Assembly (NCBI GenBank): GCA_038321965.1 | Contig: JBBQFL010000007.1 | Span: 81,935-145,934, forward strand | Direction of reading: 5' to 3' | From: UKL13-2 sp038321965 | GTDB taxonomy: Bacteria > Pseudomonadota > Gammaproteobacteria > Burkholderiales > Usitatibacteraceae | Length of the DNA: 64,000 bases | Shown: positions 1 to 8,980 of the stretch, one piece after another | Layout: each line of letters opens with the position of its first letter | Position numbering within the stretch: position 1 is the first letter of the stretch | Notes under the pieces: model-generated | What the model saw: the letters and a program-made list of their open reading frames with translations, nothing else | The model's database searches: none | What the model was told of the DNA's origin: nothing | Translations under genes and position numbers: made by a program

Positions 1-426
1 GTCGTAGCATTGCCGCCGGCCCCGGGCTGGCCCAATCAGGCGGCGTACGAGACGGTGTTCGGGCAGACGCCACGCATTGTCATGGCTTCGATGATCGCCT
101 ATTTCTGCGGCGAGTTCGTCAACTCATTCGTGCTCGCGAAAATGAAACTGGCCGATGACGGCAAGCGCATGGGTTGGCGTTTTGTGGTCTCCACCGTATT
201 CGGTGAGGGCGTCGATTCCCTGCTGTTTTACCCGATTGCGTTCTATGGCATCTGGGGCAATGACTTGTTGCTCAAGATAGTCGTCGCGCAGTGGCTGCTG
301 AAAGTAACGGTGGAGGTTGTTATGTTGCCGGTGACGCTACGCATCGTGCGGGCGCTCAAGAAAGCCGAGTCTGAAGACTACTTTGATCGCGACACCAACT
401 TCACGCCATTCTCCCTGAAAACGTGA
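1..426 (+). CDS. yhhQ: Queuosine precursor transporter, YhhQ family (C-terminal part)
   Basis: The frame is open from the first base of the window, so the 5' end lies outside it. The visible 141 codons give the C-terminal half of a VUT/YhhQ-type inner-membrane carrier, which imports queuine-pathway precursors for tRNA modification. Recognisable segments are the helix with MIAYFCGEFVNSFVLAKMK, the basic loop ending in GWRFVVSTVFGEGVDSLLFY, and a last hydrophobic stretch followed by a charged tail. Its stop overlaps the GTG start of the next gene (GTGA), suggesting translational coupling. The family call rests on overall sequence character; substrate is inferred from the family. Confidence 0.8.
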   Translation, partial: VVALPPAPGWPNQAAYETVFGQTPRIVMASMIAYFCGEFVNSFVLAKMKLADDGKRMGWRFVVSTVFGEGVDSLLFYPIAFYGIWGNDLLLKIVVAQWLLKVTVEVVMLPVTLRIVRALKKAESEDYFDRDTNFTPFSLKT

Positions 427-677
427 CCAACGTAGACTGGCTGGGAACAGTCGCCGGCATCTTCACGACGATTGCCTTCCTGCCACAGGTATTCAAAGTA
501 TGGCGGTCTCGTTCCGCGCGGGACATTTCACTGGGCATGTATGCCATTTTCGCCACCGGCGTTGCCTGCTGGGTAGTCTACGGCTGGATATTGTGGATGT
601 GGCCAGTCATCATCGCCAATGTCGCTACGCTCATTCTGGTCGCTGTCGTCATTGCGATGAAATTGCGCTGGGGCTAA
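423..677 (+). CDS. SemiSWEET-type (PQ-loop) sugar transporter
   Basis: An 84-residue protein with three predicted membrane helices and the PQ signature (AFLPQVFKVW, about residues 18-27) typical of bacterial SemiSWEETs, which act as homodimers and carry sugars by facilitated diffusion. The length matches the family (about 85-95). The start is GTG at 423, inside the stop of the upstream yhhQ gene. Its stop codon overlaps by 4 bp the stop of the convergent DUF2007 gene. The transported sugar cannot be told from sequence. Confidence 0.85.
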   Translation: MTNVDWLGTVAGIFTTIAFLPQVFKVWRSRSARDISLGMYAIFATGVACWVVYGWILWMWPVIIANVATLILVAVVIAMKLRWG

Positions 678-991
678 GCCACACTGCCCAGCGGCTTGCC
701 GCAATTCCAGCAAAGCTCGAACTCTCCAGGACTGGCCTCGCCGCAAGCAAAGCAATTCTTGACAGCAGTCTGCTGTGGCTGCTTTTCATATTCGGCGATC
801 ACTGCCCGCGCATGCTGTTCCTGGTGCAATTGCGAAATCCACAACTGGGGATACGCAGAACCCATCGGCACATCGCCCATCGCGGCCATGGCGTATTCGT
901 TAAACACGTGTACGGCGATACCGGCTTGTTGGAGCAAGTCGCGCACCAAATGGGCTTCGACGAGATTGGCAGCGGTATAGACATGTTTCAT
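674..991 (-). CDS. DUF2007 protein with C-terminal zinc ribbon
   Basis: A 105-residue soluble protein. The N-terminal 65 residues (KHVYTAANLVEAHLVRDLLQ...) fit DUF2007, a small PII-like ferredoxin fold annotated as a putative signal-transducing domain. The C-terminus adds two CxxC pairs (CFACGE and CWNCGK), which should bind zinc. The ATG at 991 is preceded by AGGA at a 7-nt spacing. It is transcribed alone and converges on the SemiSWEET gene. Its function is unknown; the zinc ribbon suggests a binding or signalling role rather than catalysis. Confidence 0.75.
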   Translation of the reverse strand: MKHVYTAANLVEAHLVRDLLQQAGIAVHVFNEYAMAAMGDVPMGSAYPQLWISQLHQEQHARAVIAEYEKQPQQTAVKNCFACGEASPGEFELCWNCGKPLGSVA

Positions 992-1260
992 CGGGGCATC
1001 CTAGAAACGGTAGTTGGATGGGTATGAGTGTGCGTTTTTGCGGCTTTCTGGCGAGGCGCGACGACGGCGCAGACTGTACTCTGCTAGGAGTAGCAACGCT
1101 GCCAGGGAGTCGCAAAAGTGTGCAATCACGCCCATAGCGGTCTTGCATACAGGATGAACGGTTAGGACATCACGACTTTCAAACATTTCCAACCCTTGTT
1201 GACAGAGGCGAGCGGTCAACTGCCGTTTCTAGGATTATGATCGCATGCAAAACCAAAATG
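992..1260. other. Intergenic stretch without a supportable gene
   Basis: About 270 bases upstream of the DUF2007 gene. Short open frames exist on the minus strand, but none has a ribosome binding site, a domain or a plausible protein character. It presumably carries the DUF2007 promoter, which I could not pin down. The terminator of the esterase gene follows on the right. Confidence 0.5.
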
Positions 1261-1297
1261 AAAAAGGCCACACGAAATTCATCGTGCGGCCTTTTCT
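1261..1297 (-). terminator. Rho-independent terminator of the esterase gene
   Basis: An inverted repeat AAAAGGCC...GGCCTTTT (8 bp, then one A-C mismatch and 5 more pairs, 6-nt loop), followed on the minus strand by a T-rich run. It lies about 30 bp after the stop codon of the minus-strand autotransporter esterase. Confidence 0.85.
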
Positions 1298-1326
1298 TGA
1301 CTGCCGGACCAGCTAAATTTTTTGCT

Positions 1327-3204
1327 TTAGAAGCCGAACGTCACGGCTGCAGTGACGCCATCCTGTTTCACATTCTGCTTGCTGGACACTGCTGTATAGG
1401 CCACTGATAGCCCGACACGTTCAGTAAGCATGCCGCGAATACCAATCGTGCCAGTAACCCAGGAGTCGTCGCCTTTGTACCCGGGGATGTCGTAGTTCAA
1501 TCCCGCTGTGACGGATACCGGGTTGGCAGTAACGAAACGATCATCGTTGGCCAACTCCTTGTCCACCGACAAGCGAGCGTAAGGTGTCCAGCTGCCCAGC
1601 GCCACCGATGCTCGCAATCCCATGCTAGCTACCCGCGAGCGGCGGTTTTGATCGAAAATATTCAGATCAGCCGAACCGGAACCTGATTCCGTGAACCCAG
1701 AGACATTGACGACTTGTTGTGTAATCGACGCGAAAGGACCGACCGTCGCGGCACCGAAACCGTGATCGTATCCGGCAGCAAACGTCAATGAAACGTTTGA
1801 GCCGTTGGTGCTCGACGACGCGACACGATTGACGCTGCCCAGCTTCACGTATCGTTGCACACTCTTGAATTTGAGATCAGCAGAGGTCGCCATGAAGCTG
1901 CCGTAAAAACCATCCGATTTCAACGAGGCAAACAGTGAGACCGCCGTCTCATCCAGATTGAATCTTCCCGACGCGCCCAGATTTGTATCGGCAGTCGAGG
2001 TACCTACTGCCGCGCCGATGGTGAAGATATCAGAACCACGCATGGTGATGCCGACCGAGCCGCCGCGATTCTTGGTGTTCGACTGTGGGGACAGGGAATT
2101 GAGGCCAATGTCATACTTGCCGCCGTCACCAGCAGCAAAGGCGACGACTTTGCCGACCGCCGCTCTTTGTCCAGCTTGCAGGCCTTCTTCGAGCGTACGG
2201 ATGTGCGATGCGCGTGACGACAGTGGTACTTCCGTCATCGTCGAGTAGGTGTTGGGGCCCTCGATCAACGATTTGACGAAGTCTGCCACGATCGCATGCG
2301 ACGCGGTCGTTGGGTGCACGCTGTCTGCGAAGGCATAAGTCGTCGCTGCATTCGTGGCGACCAGATTACTTGGCCCGCAAGCGATCAGGCCCACTGGCGG
2401 TGTGGGGTTGCAGGCCACCCCGGTCGTGTTGGTGAAGCCGAATGCCGCGGCGTTTGCTCTTATGTCAGCAAACAGTGCGGCCGCATCTACCGGAATAACC
2501 TTGGTTCCGGTGCTGGCCAAGCCGGTGAAAAGAGCGTTGTTGTAGTTCAATGCAAGGGCGGATGCTGCGGCACTGCCCGCTGCACCGACAGCGCTCGGTG
2601 CAAACGCAGGCGTGGTACCGAGATCAGGAATATTGAACACCAGGATGTAGCGTGCGCCTGCTGCACGCAGCCGTTGGACCTGGGCGATTTCCGTTCCCGC
2701 TGCGGTATTGATAACAGTGGCTGGATTCACAGTACCACCGGCAATACCGGCAAAATTCTGGAAAATGTCGTTGGCACCAAACCACACGGCGTAAAGTGCG
2801 CGCGGATCGGCAGCGCCGCCGGAAGAAGCAAAATATTCGTTGATTTGTGTAATCGACGTGCGTTCCGCAAATCCGGGTGGTTGCGAGGAGGGCGTGCCCT
2901 GCGCACGTGCACCGCCTTGCGCGTAAATCGTGCCGCCGGCGTTGGATGCTGTTGCTCTTCCACCATAGTTTTGTACGATTAATTCCGACCAGACCGGTCC
3001 CGGATTGGTGGTAAAACGTCCCAGTCCGGCCGCGGCCGCCGCAGGTATGCCAACGGCGCCCAGAAATGGGCGGAAATAACCGGCATCCGACAATGAATCG
3101 CCGAATACAAACACGCCTGTGAATTGAACGGCCTGGGCCTGCGATACGCCCAACAACATTGCGGACGCAATTAGAGCGGGAATGACACGTTTCTTGAATG
3201 ACAT
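1327..3204 (-). CDS. GDSL-family autotransporter esterase/lipase (EstA type)
   Basis: A 625-residue surface esterase. The start at 3204 is chosen because GAGGAG lies 6 nt upstream and the protein then begins with a standard signal peptide (MSFKKRVIPALI...SQAQA). An open extension to 3276 adds 24 residues without such features. The passenger has the SGNH/GDSL blocks: FVFGDSLSDAGY with the nucleophile Ser, the GAND block, and DSVHP carrying the catalytic Asp and His. The last roughly 270 residues form an autotransporter beta-barrel ending in phenylalanine (VTFGF), as needed for outer-membrane insertion. EstA-type enzymes hydrolyse short or medium acyl esters at the cell surface. It is monocistronic with its own terminator. 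Confidence 0.9.
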   Translation of the reverse strand: MSFKKRVIPALIASAMLLGVSQAQAVQFTGVFVFGDSLSDAGYFRPFLGAVGIPAAAAAGLGRFTTNPGPVWSELIVQNYGGRATASNAGGTIYAQGGARAQGTPSSQPPGFAERTSITQINEYFASSGGAADPRALYAVWFGANDIFQNFAGIAGGTVNPATVINTAAGTEIAQVQRLRAAGARYILVFNIPDLGTTPAFAPSAVGAAGSAAASALALNYNNALFTGLASTGTKVIPVDAAALFADIRANAAAFGFTNTTGVACNPTPPVGLIACGPSNLVATNAATTYAFADSVHPTTASHAIVADFVKSLIEGPNTYSTMTEVPLSSRASHIRTLEEGLQAGQRAAVGKVVAFAAGDGGKYDIGLNSLSPQSNTKNRGGSVGITMRGSDIFTIGAAVGTSTADTNLGASGRFNLDETAVSLFASLKSDGFYGSFMATSADLKFKSVQRYVKLGSVNRVASSSTNGSNVSLTFAAGYDHGFGAATVGPFASITQQVVNVSGFTESGSGSADLNIFDQNRRSRVASMGLRASVALGSWTPYARLSVDKELANDDRFVTANPVSVTAGLNYDIPGYKGDDSWVTGTIGIRGMLTERVGLSVAYTAVSSKQNVKQDGVTAAVTFGF

Positions 3205-3359
3205 TTGAAGCTCCTCGGGAGAGATAAAAGCTGAAATTTTTATGTTGGAGGGCTCGTTATTGCTGTCTTGGCCCATTACCAGCCGAAATCATGGCACAAC
3301 TGGGGGTGCTAAACAAGAAAGACCCACCCTGTACCCTATTCCGCCGCAACACCAGGAAA

Positions 3360-3827
3360 TCAATCGCAGGAAAGATAAGCCGTGCGGTGCTCGTAAGCAG
3401 AAGTGGTCTTCACAAGGCTGCCGCAGCGATAGGTGATTTCAAGCGATTTCCGATCTCCCGGCGAAGGGTCGCCACACATCTTGTTGGTGACATCGATAGA
3501 CGCACTGCGGCGCCCATTGGCCCGCGATCCTACAAAGCGCCGCGCATCACAACTAGATCCGCTCTCAGGGCCATAAATGGCACTGGTAATGGTAATCGGG
3601 TAACCCTTCGACTCTGATGTACTCTCGCCCCTATCTTCTGCGATTGCCTTGCGGCGGCCTTTCTCGAACCCATCTCTAAAACCGTCGGCGTAACCCTCTT
3701 TGTAATCGGATGAGTCTTGCGCAGCCACCCCAAAACTTAACGCGAAAATGAAGGTCAGGCACAGCGCCTTCGACACGCAGAAATATGTTCGCACTATCAC
3801 TCCCTTTTTGTCAGTTATTGTTGGCAT
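3360..3827 (-). CDS. Small secreted protein with SUEL-lectin-like C-terminal module
   Basis: About 155 residues; the N-terminus contains a hydrophobic signal segment (LCLTFIFALSFGVAAQ). The true start may be the GTG at codon 10 or 12 rather than the ATG at 3827. After the signal comes a short charged Gly-Asp segment (YKEGYADGFRDGFEKG). The C-terminal 80 residues show a pattern like galactose-binding SUEL lectins: ITITSAIYG, Cys, then N..CGDP.PG..KSLEITYRCG. The resemblance is from memory of the consensus; two of the usual cysteines appear to be missing. Ligand and role are unknown. It stands alone between the esterase and ppsR. Confidence 0.6.
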   Translation of the reverse strand: MPTITDKKGVIVRTYFCVSKALCLTFIFALSFGVAAQDSSDYKEGYADGFRDGFEKGRRKAIAEDRGESTSESKGYPITITSAIYGPESGSSCDARRFVGSRANGRRSASIDVTNKMCGDPSPGDRKSLEITYRCGSLVKTTSAYEHRTAYLSCD

Positions 3828-3936
3828 GATACCGCAACATTAGTCATCAAGAACTGCGAAAGCAGCGACCGTACGGAGGCTTGCACCGGCACCTTCTGTA
3901 TTGGCGCAATGGAATTTTTACCGGGTCGGAGCCGGG

Positions 3937-4761
3937 CTAGTAAACTCGCCGCGCCAGCTGTGCTTCGTGCAGAATCGTGGTCGCCAGCTCTTCGATACTC
4001 TTGGTCGTCGAATTGAGGAACAAAATGCCCGCATTGTTCATCAATATTTCAGCGGTATTGACTTCCCATTTGCAATTTTCCAGCGCAGCGTACTTGCTAT
4101 CAGGTTTGCGTTCCTGACGGATCTGCTGCAGGCGCTCCGGCACGATTGTGAGGCCCCAGACTTTGTGTTTGAGAGGCAGCAGCGCGGGCGGCAGCTTCAG
4201 CTTTTCCAGGTCTTCCGGAATCAGCGGGTAGTTTGCCGCCTTGATGCCGAATTGAAGTGCGAGATACAGGCAGGTCGGCGTCTTGCCGCTGCGGGAAACG
4301 CCTACCAATATCAGGTCGGCTTGGTCCAGATTGCGGTTGGTTACGCCGTCATCGTGCGCCATCGTATAGTTGACCGCTTCGATACGCTGGTTATAGTCCT
4401 TGAAATTGCCGGCCGAGTGGCTACGGCCAACCGCGTGCGCGGACTTGACGCGCAATTCAGCTTCCATCGGCGCGATAAATCGCTCAAACATGTCCAGCAC
4501 CATCGCGTCGGCCTTGGCAATTTCCTCCCGCAGGTCGTCGGCCATTAGCGAAGTAAACACTAACGGACGCATTCCCGATTCGTCATGAGCGACTTTGATC
4601 TGTCTGAGCGCGTCCCGTGCCTTGTCGAGGTTATCGATGAAGGGGAGGGTGATGCGGCGGAACTCGACGACGTCAAACTGTGTAAGCAGGGAATTACCGA
4701 GCATTTCAACGGTGATTCCGGTACGGTCTGAGATAAAAAATGCGGTGCGGCGGTCTGGCAT
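3937..4761 (-). CDS. ppsR: PEP synthase regulatory protein (bifunctional kinase/pyrophosphorylase)
   Basis: 274 residues, the usual length of the DUF299/PSRP family. This protein inactivates PEP synthase by ADP-dependent phosphorylation of a threonine beside the catalytic histidine and reactivates it by Pi-dependent dephosphorylation. The family P-loop GVSRSGKTPTCLYLA sits at about residues 152-166, and the N-terminus (FFISDRTGITVEMLGNSLL) is characteristic. It is divergent from ppsA, its expected target, with about 150 bp between the starts, which supports the assignment. Confidence 0.95.
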   Translation of the reverse strand: MPDRRTAFFISDRTGITVEMLGNSLLTQFDVVEFRRITLPFIDNLDKARDALRQIKVAHDESGMRPLVFTSLMADDLREEIAKADAMVLDMFERFIAPMEAELRVKSAHAVGRSHSAGNFKDYNQRIEAVNYTMAHDDGVTNRNLDQADLILVGVSRSGKTPTCLYLALQFGIKAANYPLIPEDLEKLKLPPALLPLKHKVWGLTIVPERLQQIRQERKPDSKYAALENCKWEVNTAEILMNNAGILFLNSTTKSIEELATTILHEAQLARRVY

Positions 4762-4837
4762 GATGGTTCTCGGTGGAGCGCTGACCCGACAGGCTGCACA
4801 CGGCGGGTGTTGAGGGGAAAAAACAGGATGGGTCGGC

Positions 4838-4843
4838 TATAAT
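4838..4843 (+). promoter_or_regulatory. Possible -10 box of the ppsA promoter
   Basis: A perfect TATAAT lies 73 bp upstream of the chosen ppsA start in the ppsR-ppsA divergent region. No convincing -35 hexamer is at 16-18 bp, so the promoter is tentative or needs an activator. Confidence 0.35.
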
Positions 4844-4915
4844 TCTATCCTTATTCCGCACTGCAACATTTTCGCTTTCATTCATTTTTTGCCGCTAACT
4901 TCGCCCCCTGCCACC

Positions 4916-7300
4916 ATGTCCAGTCCCTCCGTCCTACCCTTGGTTTTGCCGCTATCCGTACTCCGCAAGCAAGACGTCGCTTCCGTAGGCGGCAAGAATT
5001 CATCGCTAGGTGAGTTGATCAGCCAACTGGCCGAGGCTGGCGTGCGCGTGCCAGGCGGCTTTGCGACAACCGCGGAGGCTTTCCGCAATTTTCTGGACCA
5101 CAATAACCTCACCGCAAAAATAAACGCTGTGGTCGCTGCGCTGAACGTAGATGATCTTGCGGCTCTGGCGGCCACCGGCAAAATGGTGCGAGAACTCATT
5201 TTCAATGCGCCTTTTCAGGGTGCGCTGGAAAAGCAGATTCGTGACGCTTACGCCGAACTCACCAAGAACGACCCCAACGCCTCGTTCGCGGTTCGTTCCT
5301 CCGCCACTGCCGAAGATCTGCCCGACGCCTCCTTTGCCGGCCAGCAGGAGACATTCCTGAATATCAGGGGAATCGAGAACGTGCTCGAAGCAACGAAGCA
5401 TGTGTTCGCCTCGCTCTACAATGATCGCGCTATCTCCTATCGTGTCCACCAGGGTTTTACGCACGCCGAAGTCGCCTTGAGCGCAGGCGTGCAGCGTATG
5501 GTTCGCTCGGATACCGGTGCAGCCGGCGTCATGTTTACGCTGGACACCGAGTCGGGCTTTCGCGATGTGGTGTTCATCACCTCCAGCTACGGTCTCGGTG
5601 AAATGGTCGTGCAGGGTGCCGTCAACCCTGATGAATTCTACGTCTCGAAACTCTGCCTGAAGAACGGCAAGCCAGCTGTGCTGCGTCGCGGGCTGGGAAC
5701 CAAGGCCGAGAAAATGATTTTCGGTTCTGCTGAATCAGCCGGCAAATCTGTCGAAATCAAAGCCGTCGCGCCGGCCGAGCGCGAACGTTTTTCGCTCACC
5801 GACGCAGAGGTGGAAGAACTCGCGAAATACGCGGTGGCTATCGAAGCGCATTACGGCTGCCCGATGGATATCGAGTGGGGCCGGGACGGAGGCGACGGCA
5901 AACTCTACATCCTGCAGGCCCGTCCGGAAACAGTACGTTCCCAAGAGTCGAAGACCGATTCGCTCACCCGCTATCGTATGACCGCTGCGGGCAACAAGAT
6001 CGCAGAAGGCCGCGCCATCGGCAGCAAGGTCGGCCAGGGTCCGGCCCGCATTATCAAGGACGTTTCCGAGATCGGTCTGTTCAAGGATGGCGACGTGATC
6101 GTGACTGACATGACCGACCCCAACTGGGAACCGGTCATGAAGCGCGCGGGCGCCATCGTTACCAATCGCGGCGGCCGCACCTGTCACGCGGCGATCATCG
6201 CGCGCGAACTCGGTGTACCGGCGGTTGTGGGCTGCGAGAACGCGACCGATGTGGTGAACGAGGGCGAAGCGCTGACCGTGAGTTGCTGTGAAGGCGACAC
6301 TGGCAACATCTATCGCGGCAAGGTCGGCTTTGAAGTGCAGACTGTGGCGCTGGACAATATGCCGGCAATTCCGGTGAAAATTTCGATGAACGTCGGTAAT
6401 CCGGAACTGGCGTTCGATTTTGCGCAACTGCCCAATGATGGCGTCGGTCTGGCGCGGCTGGAATTCATCATCTCCAACACCATCGGCATCCATCCCAAGG
6501 CATGCCTGGAGTACGAACGCCTGCCAATGGAGCTGAAAGAGCAGGTCGCCAAGCGCGCGCGCGGCTACGACAGCCCGGTCGATTTCTATGTCAAGAAAAT
6601 GGTCGAAGGTGTGGCGACCATCGGTGCCGCATTCTGGCCGAAGAAGGTCATCGTTCGTCTTTCGGATTTCAAGTCCAACGAATACCGCAATCTGATCGGG
6701 GGCCCGCGATACGAGCCGACCGAAGAAAATCCAATGCTGGGCTTTCGTGGCGCCTCACGCTATATCGCCACCTCGTTCCGCGATTGCTTCAAGCTCGAAT
6801 GCGAAGCCATGAAAATGGTCCGCGATACGATGGGCCTGACCAACGTCGAATTGATGGTGCCATTCGTGCGTACGCTCAAGGAGGCGGACGCCGTGCTGGA
6901 GATCATGAAAGGCTTTGGTCTCGAGCGCGGCAAGAATGGTTTACGCATTGTGATGATGTGCGAGATCCCGTCGAACGCCATTCTTGCCGATGAATTCCTG
7001 AAACGCTTTGATGGCTTCTCGATCGGCTCTAACGATATGACGCAACTCACACTCGCGCTGGACCGCGATTCCGGCCTGGTGATGGACGGTTTTGATGAGC
7101 GCGACGAAGCCGTCAAGCGCATGCTGCATCTTGCCATCGCGGCTTGCCGCAAGGAGAACAAGTACGTCGGTATTTGTGGTCAGGGCCCCAGCGACTTCCC
7201 GGATCTGGCGGAATGGCTGATGAAAGAAGGTATCGAGTCCATGTCGCTCAACCCGGACTCGGTGGTGGAGACCTGGCTGCATCTGGCAAAGGTTGGCTGA
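4916..7300 (+). CDS. ppsA: Phosphoenolpyruvate synthase (pyruvate, water dikinase)
   Basis: Makes PEP from pyruvate and ATP for gluconeogenesis. With the ATG at 4916 it is 794 residues, close to E. coli PpsA; a TTG at 4889 would add nine residues. Visible parts are the N-terminal ATP-grasp domain (SVGGKNSSLGEL, FAVRSSATAEDLPDASFAGQ), the swivelling phosphohistidine domain with GGRTCHAAIIARELG (catalytic His about residue 424), and the C-terminal TIM barrel (GFRGASRY, SIGSNDMTQLTLALDRDSG). The Thr before Cys-His is the residue PSRP modifies. The gene for that regulator is divergently encoded next to it. Confidence 0.97.
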   Translation: MSSPSVLPLVLPLSVLRKQDVASVGGKNSSLGELISQLAEAGVRVPGGFATTAEAFRNFLDHNNLTAKINAVVAALNVDDLAALAATGKMVRELIFNAPFQGALEKQIRDAYAELTKNDPNASFAVRSSATAEDLPDASFAGQQETFLNIRGIENVLEATKHVFASLYNDRAISYRVHQGFTHAEVALSAGVQRMVRSDTGAAGVMFTLDTESGFRDVVFITSSYGLGEMVVQGAVNPDEFYVSKLCLKNGKPAVLRRGLGTKAEKMIFGSAESAGKSVEIKAVAPAERERFSLTDAEVEELAKYAVAIEAHYGCPMDIEWGRDGGDGKLYILQARPETVRSQESKTDSLTRYRMTAAGNKIAEGRAIGSKVGQGPARIIKDVSEIGLFKDGDVIVTDMTDPNWEPVMKRAGAIVTNRGGRTCHAAIIARELGVPAVVGCENATDVVNEGEALTVSCCEGDTGNIYRGKVGFEVQTVALDNMPAIPVKISMNVGNPELAFDFAQLPNDGVGLARLEFIISNTIGIHPKACLEYERLPMELKEQVAKRARGYDSPVDFYVKKMVEGVATIGAAFWPKKVIVRLSDFKSNEYRNLIGGPRYEPTEENPMLGFRGASRYIATSFRDCFKLECEAMKMVRDTMGLTNVELMVPFVRTLKEADAVLEIMKGFGLERGKNGLRIVMMCEIPSNAILADEFLKRFDGFSIGSNDMTQLTLALDRDSGLVMDGFDERDEAVKRMLHLAIAACRKENKYVGICGQGPSDFPDLAEWLMKEGIESMSLNPDSVVETWLHLAKVG

Positions 7301-7346
7301 TGAGCTTTGGCGTAAAGCGTTCTGATACGCTTTGTAGCGTGCCTTA

Positions 7347-7736
7347 ATGCATCTGAAATCGGTGTGTGTCACTTCGCTTTATTTGGCCGTCCTGTGGCCG
7401 TCATTTGCCTGGGCTCAACACGGACCGGTACCAACGATATGGCATCTTGTTTATGTTGTGGGCCTTCTCGGGATACTTATTTGGACTTTTGTCGGTACAT
7501 TTAGACGACTCAGGATACATCTAGCCAGTGTGGGATTTCGCATCATGATCGCTTCACTCGCGCTCGTTGTGAGTTTGCTATTAGTCGTATTTGGCATATA
7601 CGTAATGGGTACGCTTAAACCAACCTCGCAAGACCAAATATTTAATGGAATCGTTTCGATTGCCGTGTGGTTTGGACTCCCACTAGTATTTATGGCGTTG
7701 CCATTTTTGTTTAGCAAGATTGCGAAGGATTGGTAG
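7347..7736 (+). CDS. Small integral membrane protein of unknown function
   Basis: 129 residues. A possible signal or first helix (VTSLYLAVLWPSFAWA) is followed by about three hydrophobic helices (IWHLVYVVGLLGILIWTF; IMIASLALVVSLLLVVFGIYV; IVSIAVWFGLPLVFMALPF) and a short basic C-terminus. I do not recognise a family. Its base composition is more AT-rich than the neighbours. It sits in the same direction as, and 2 bp before, the acetyltransferase gene, so the two may be cotranscribed. Confidence 0.6.
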   Translation: MHLKSVCVTSLYLAVLWPSFAWAQHGPVPTIWHLVYVVGLLGILIWTFVGTFRRLRIHLASVGFRIMIASLALVVSLLLVVFGIYVMGTLKPTSQDQIFNGIVSIAVWFGLPLVFMALPFLFSKIAKDW

Positions 7737-7738
7737 TC

Positions 7739-8191
7739 GTGCTGAATTGGCAATTTTCCCGCTTCGACGATCTTCCTATCCGCGACTGGTACGCCGCTTC
7801 TTCGGCGCGAGTGGACGTGTTTGTGATGGAGCAGAACTGCCCATTCCAGGACAACGATGGCGCTGATTTTTATTCGTGGCATTTGCTCGGCTGGCGCAGC
7901 GACACGAAAGAGCTGGCAGCTTACTGTCGCATTGTTGACGCGGGCGTGAAATTTGCAGAACCCTCGATCGGCCGCGTCGTCACGCCCCGTACATTTCGTT
8001 TGCAAGGATTTGGCAAGGTGCTGATGGCCGAAGCAGTTCGTCGGCACGAGACGCTTTACCCCGGTAAGCCCAATCGAATCGGCGCGCAGCAGCGCCTGGA
8101 AAAGTTCTATCAGGGCTTCGGTTTCAAGACCGCTTCGGATATGTATATCGAGGACGGCATCCCCCATGTGGAAATGTTGCGCGCTGCGTAA
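7739..8191 (+). CDS. elaA: GNAT family N-acetyltransferase, ElaA-like
   Basis: About 150 residues, as in E. coli ElaA. Diagnostic features are the N-terminal WQFSRFDDLPIRDWY, the VFVMEQNCPFQDNDGAD segment and the acetyl-CoA-binding region IGRVVTPRTFRLQGFGKVLM, a variant of the R/QxxGxG/A motif, then FYQGFGFKTASDMYIEDGIPHVEM. The GTG at 7739 gives the family N-terminus (MLNWQFSRF); a TTG at 7730 would overlap the upstream stop. The acceptor substrate is unknown. It is followed 9 bp later by pcp. Confidence 0.85.
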   Translation: MLNWQFSRFDDLPIRDWYAASSARVDVFVMEQNCPFQDNDGADFYSWHLLGWRSDTKELAAYCRIVDAGVKFAEPSIGRVVTPRTFRLQGFGKVLMAEAVRRHETLYPGKPNRIGAQQRLEKFYQGFGFKTASDMYIEDGIPHVEMLRAA

Positions 8192-8200
8192 CCGGCCGTC

Positions 8201-8860
8201 ATGACGCGGAAACCGGCTCGATGCGTACTCGTCACAGGCTTCATGCCATTCGGTGGCGAGCGTACCAATCCTTCATGGGAAATCGTCAAGAATCTGCCGG
8301 ATTCCAATGCAGGCTATAAATTGGAGAAGCTGCGCGTGCCGACGGAGTTCGGCACGGCAATAGCCACCACAACCAAAGCAATAGACAAACTCGCACCATC
8401 AATCGTGTTGTGCTTTGGCCAGGCCGGGGGCCGCGCATGCATGAGCGTCGAGCGCATCGCGATCAATGTGGACGATGCGCTCATCGCCGACAACACAGGC
8501 CGCCAGTTTATCGATGAGGCAATTCGTGCAAATGGGCCCGCCGCATATTTCTGCAGCGTGCCAATCAAGGCGATGGTGGCTGCCATGTCGAAGGCGGACT
8601 TGCCAGCGGACGTTTCCAACACCGCCGGCACATTCGTCTGCAATCATTTGATCTATGGCGTGCTGCATCACCTTGCGCAATCAAAAAGCAGCGCGCGTGC
8701 TGGATTCATTCACGTGCCGTATCTGGAATCGCAAGTGCGGGACAAACGTGATGTGGCGTCGATGTCACTGGCCACCATGATCACTGGCGCGAAAGCGGCG
8801 ATAATGGCGGCGATCAAAAACAAAACGGATTTGAAGTTATCAGGAGGCGCGCTCGATTAA
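8201..8860 (+). CDS. pcp: Pyrrolidone-carboxylate peptidase
   Basis: 219 residues, a C15 cysteine peptidase that removes N-terminal pyroglutamate from peptides in the cytoplasm. The N-terminal VLVTGFMPFGGERTNPSWE is characteristic. The triad can be placed: Glu in the block after FGQAGGR (VERIAINVDDA), Cys in NTAGTFVCNHLIYG, and His in AGFIHVPYLESQV. Length and motif order match the family. It starts 9 bp after elaA and is probably in the same transcript. Confidence 0.93.
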   Translation: MTRKPARCVLVTGFMPFGGERTNPSWEIVKNLPDSNAGYKLEKLRVPTEFGTAIATTTKAIDKLAPSIVLCFGQAGGRACMSVERIAINVDDALIADNTGRQFIDEAIRANGPAAYFCSVPIKAMVAAMSKADLPADVSNTAGTFVCNHLIYGVLHHLAQSKSSARAGFIHVPYLESQVRDKRDVASMSLATMITGAKAAIMAAIKNKTDLKLSGGALD

Positions 8861-8865
8861 CGAAA

Positions 8866-8932
8866 CACCAGCACCAGCGCGGCTTGCGGGCCGAAAATGC
8901 CATGCGAAGCGCGCCAGTGCTTGTGTTTCTGT
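8866..8932. repeat. Dispersed palindromic element, family 2 (copy a)
   Basis: Imperfect inverted repeat. The outer arms CACCAGCACCAGCGC and GCGCCAGTGCTTGTG match at 12 of 15 positions, with an inner palindromic centre. It is related to copies at 27.5, 41.4 and 61.4 kb by the GCGCCAGTGCT/AGCGCTGG arm. Confidence 0.5.
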
Positions 8933-8980
8933 TGTAGCGCATATTGTTGATCAGGTAATTGAATATTGCGCCACTTTGTT

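Noticed and set aside
1001..1219. 72-codon minus-strand frame upstream of the DUF2007 gene
   Set aside because: No ribosome site, no recognisable protein character.
5735..6493. 252-codon minus-strand open frame within ppsA
   Set aside because: It is antisense to a strongly supported ppsA and is rich in His/Arg/Asp as expected of a shadow frame.
7308..7336. Possible terminator after ppsA (AAAGCG...CGCTTT)
   Set aside because: Short stem, large loop and no T run; not convincing.
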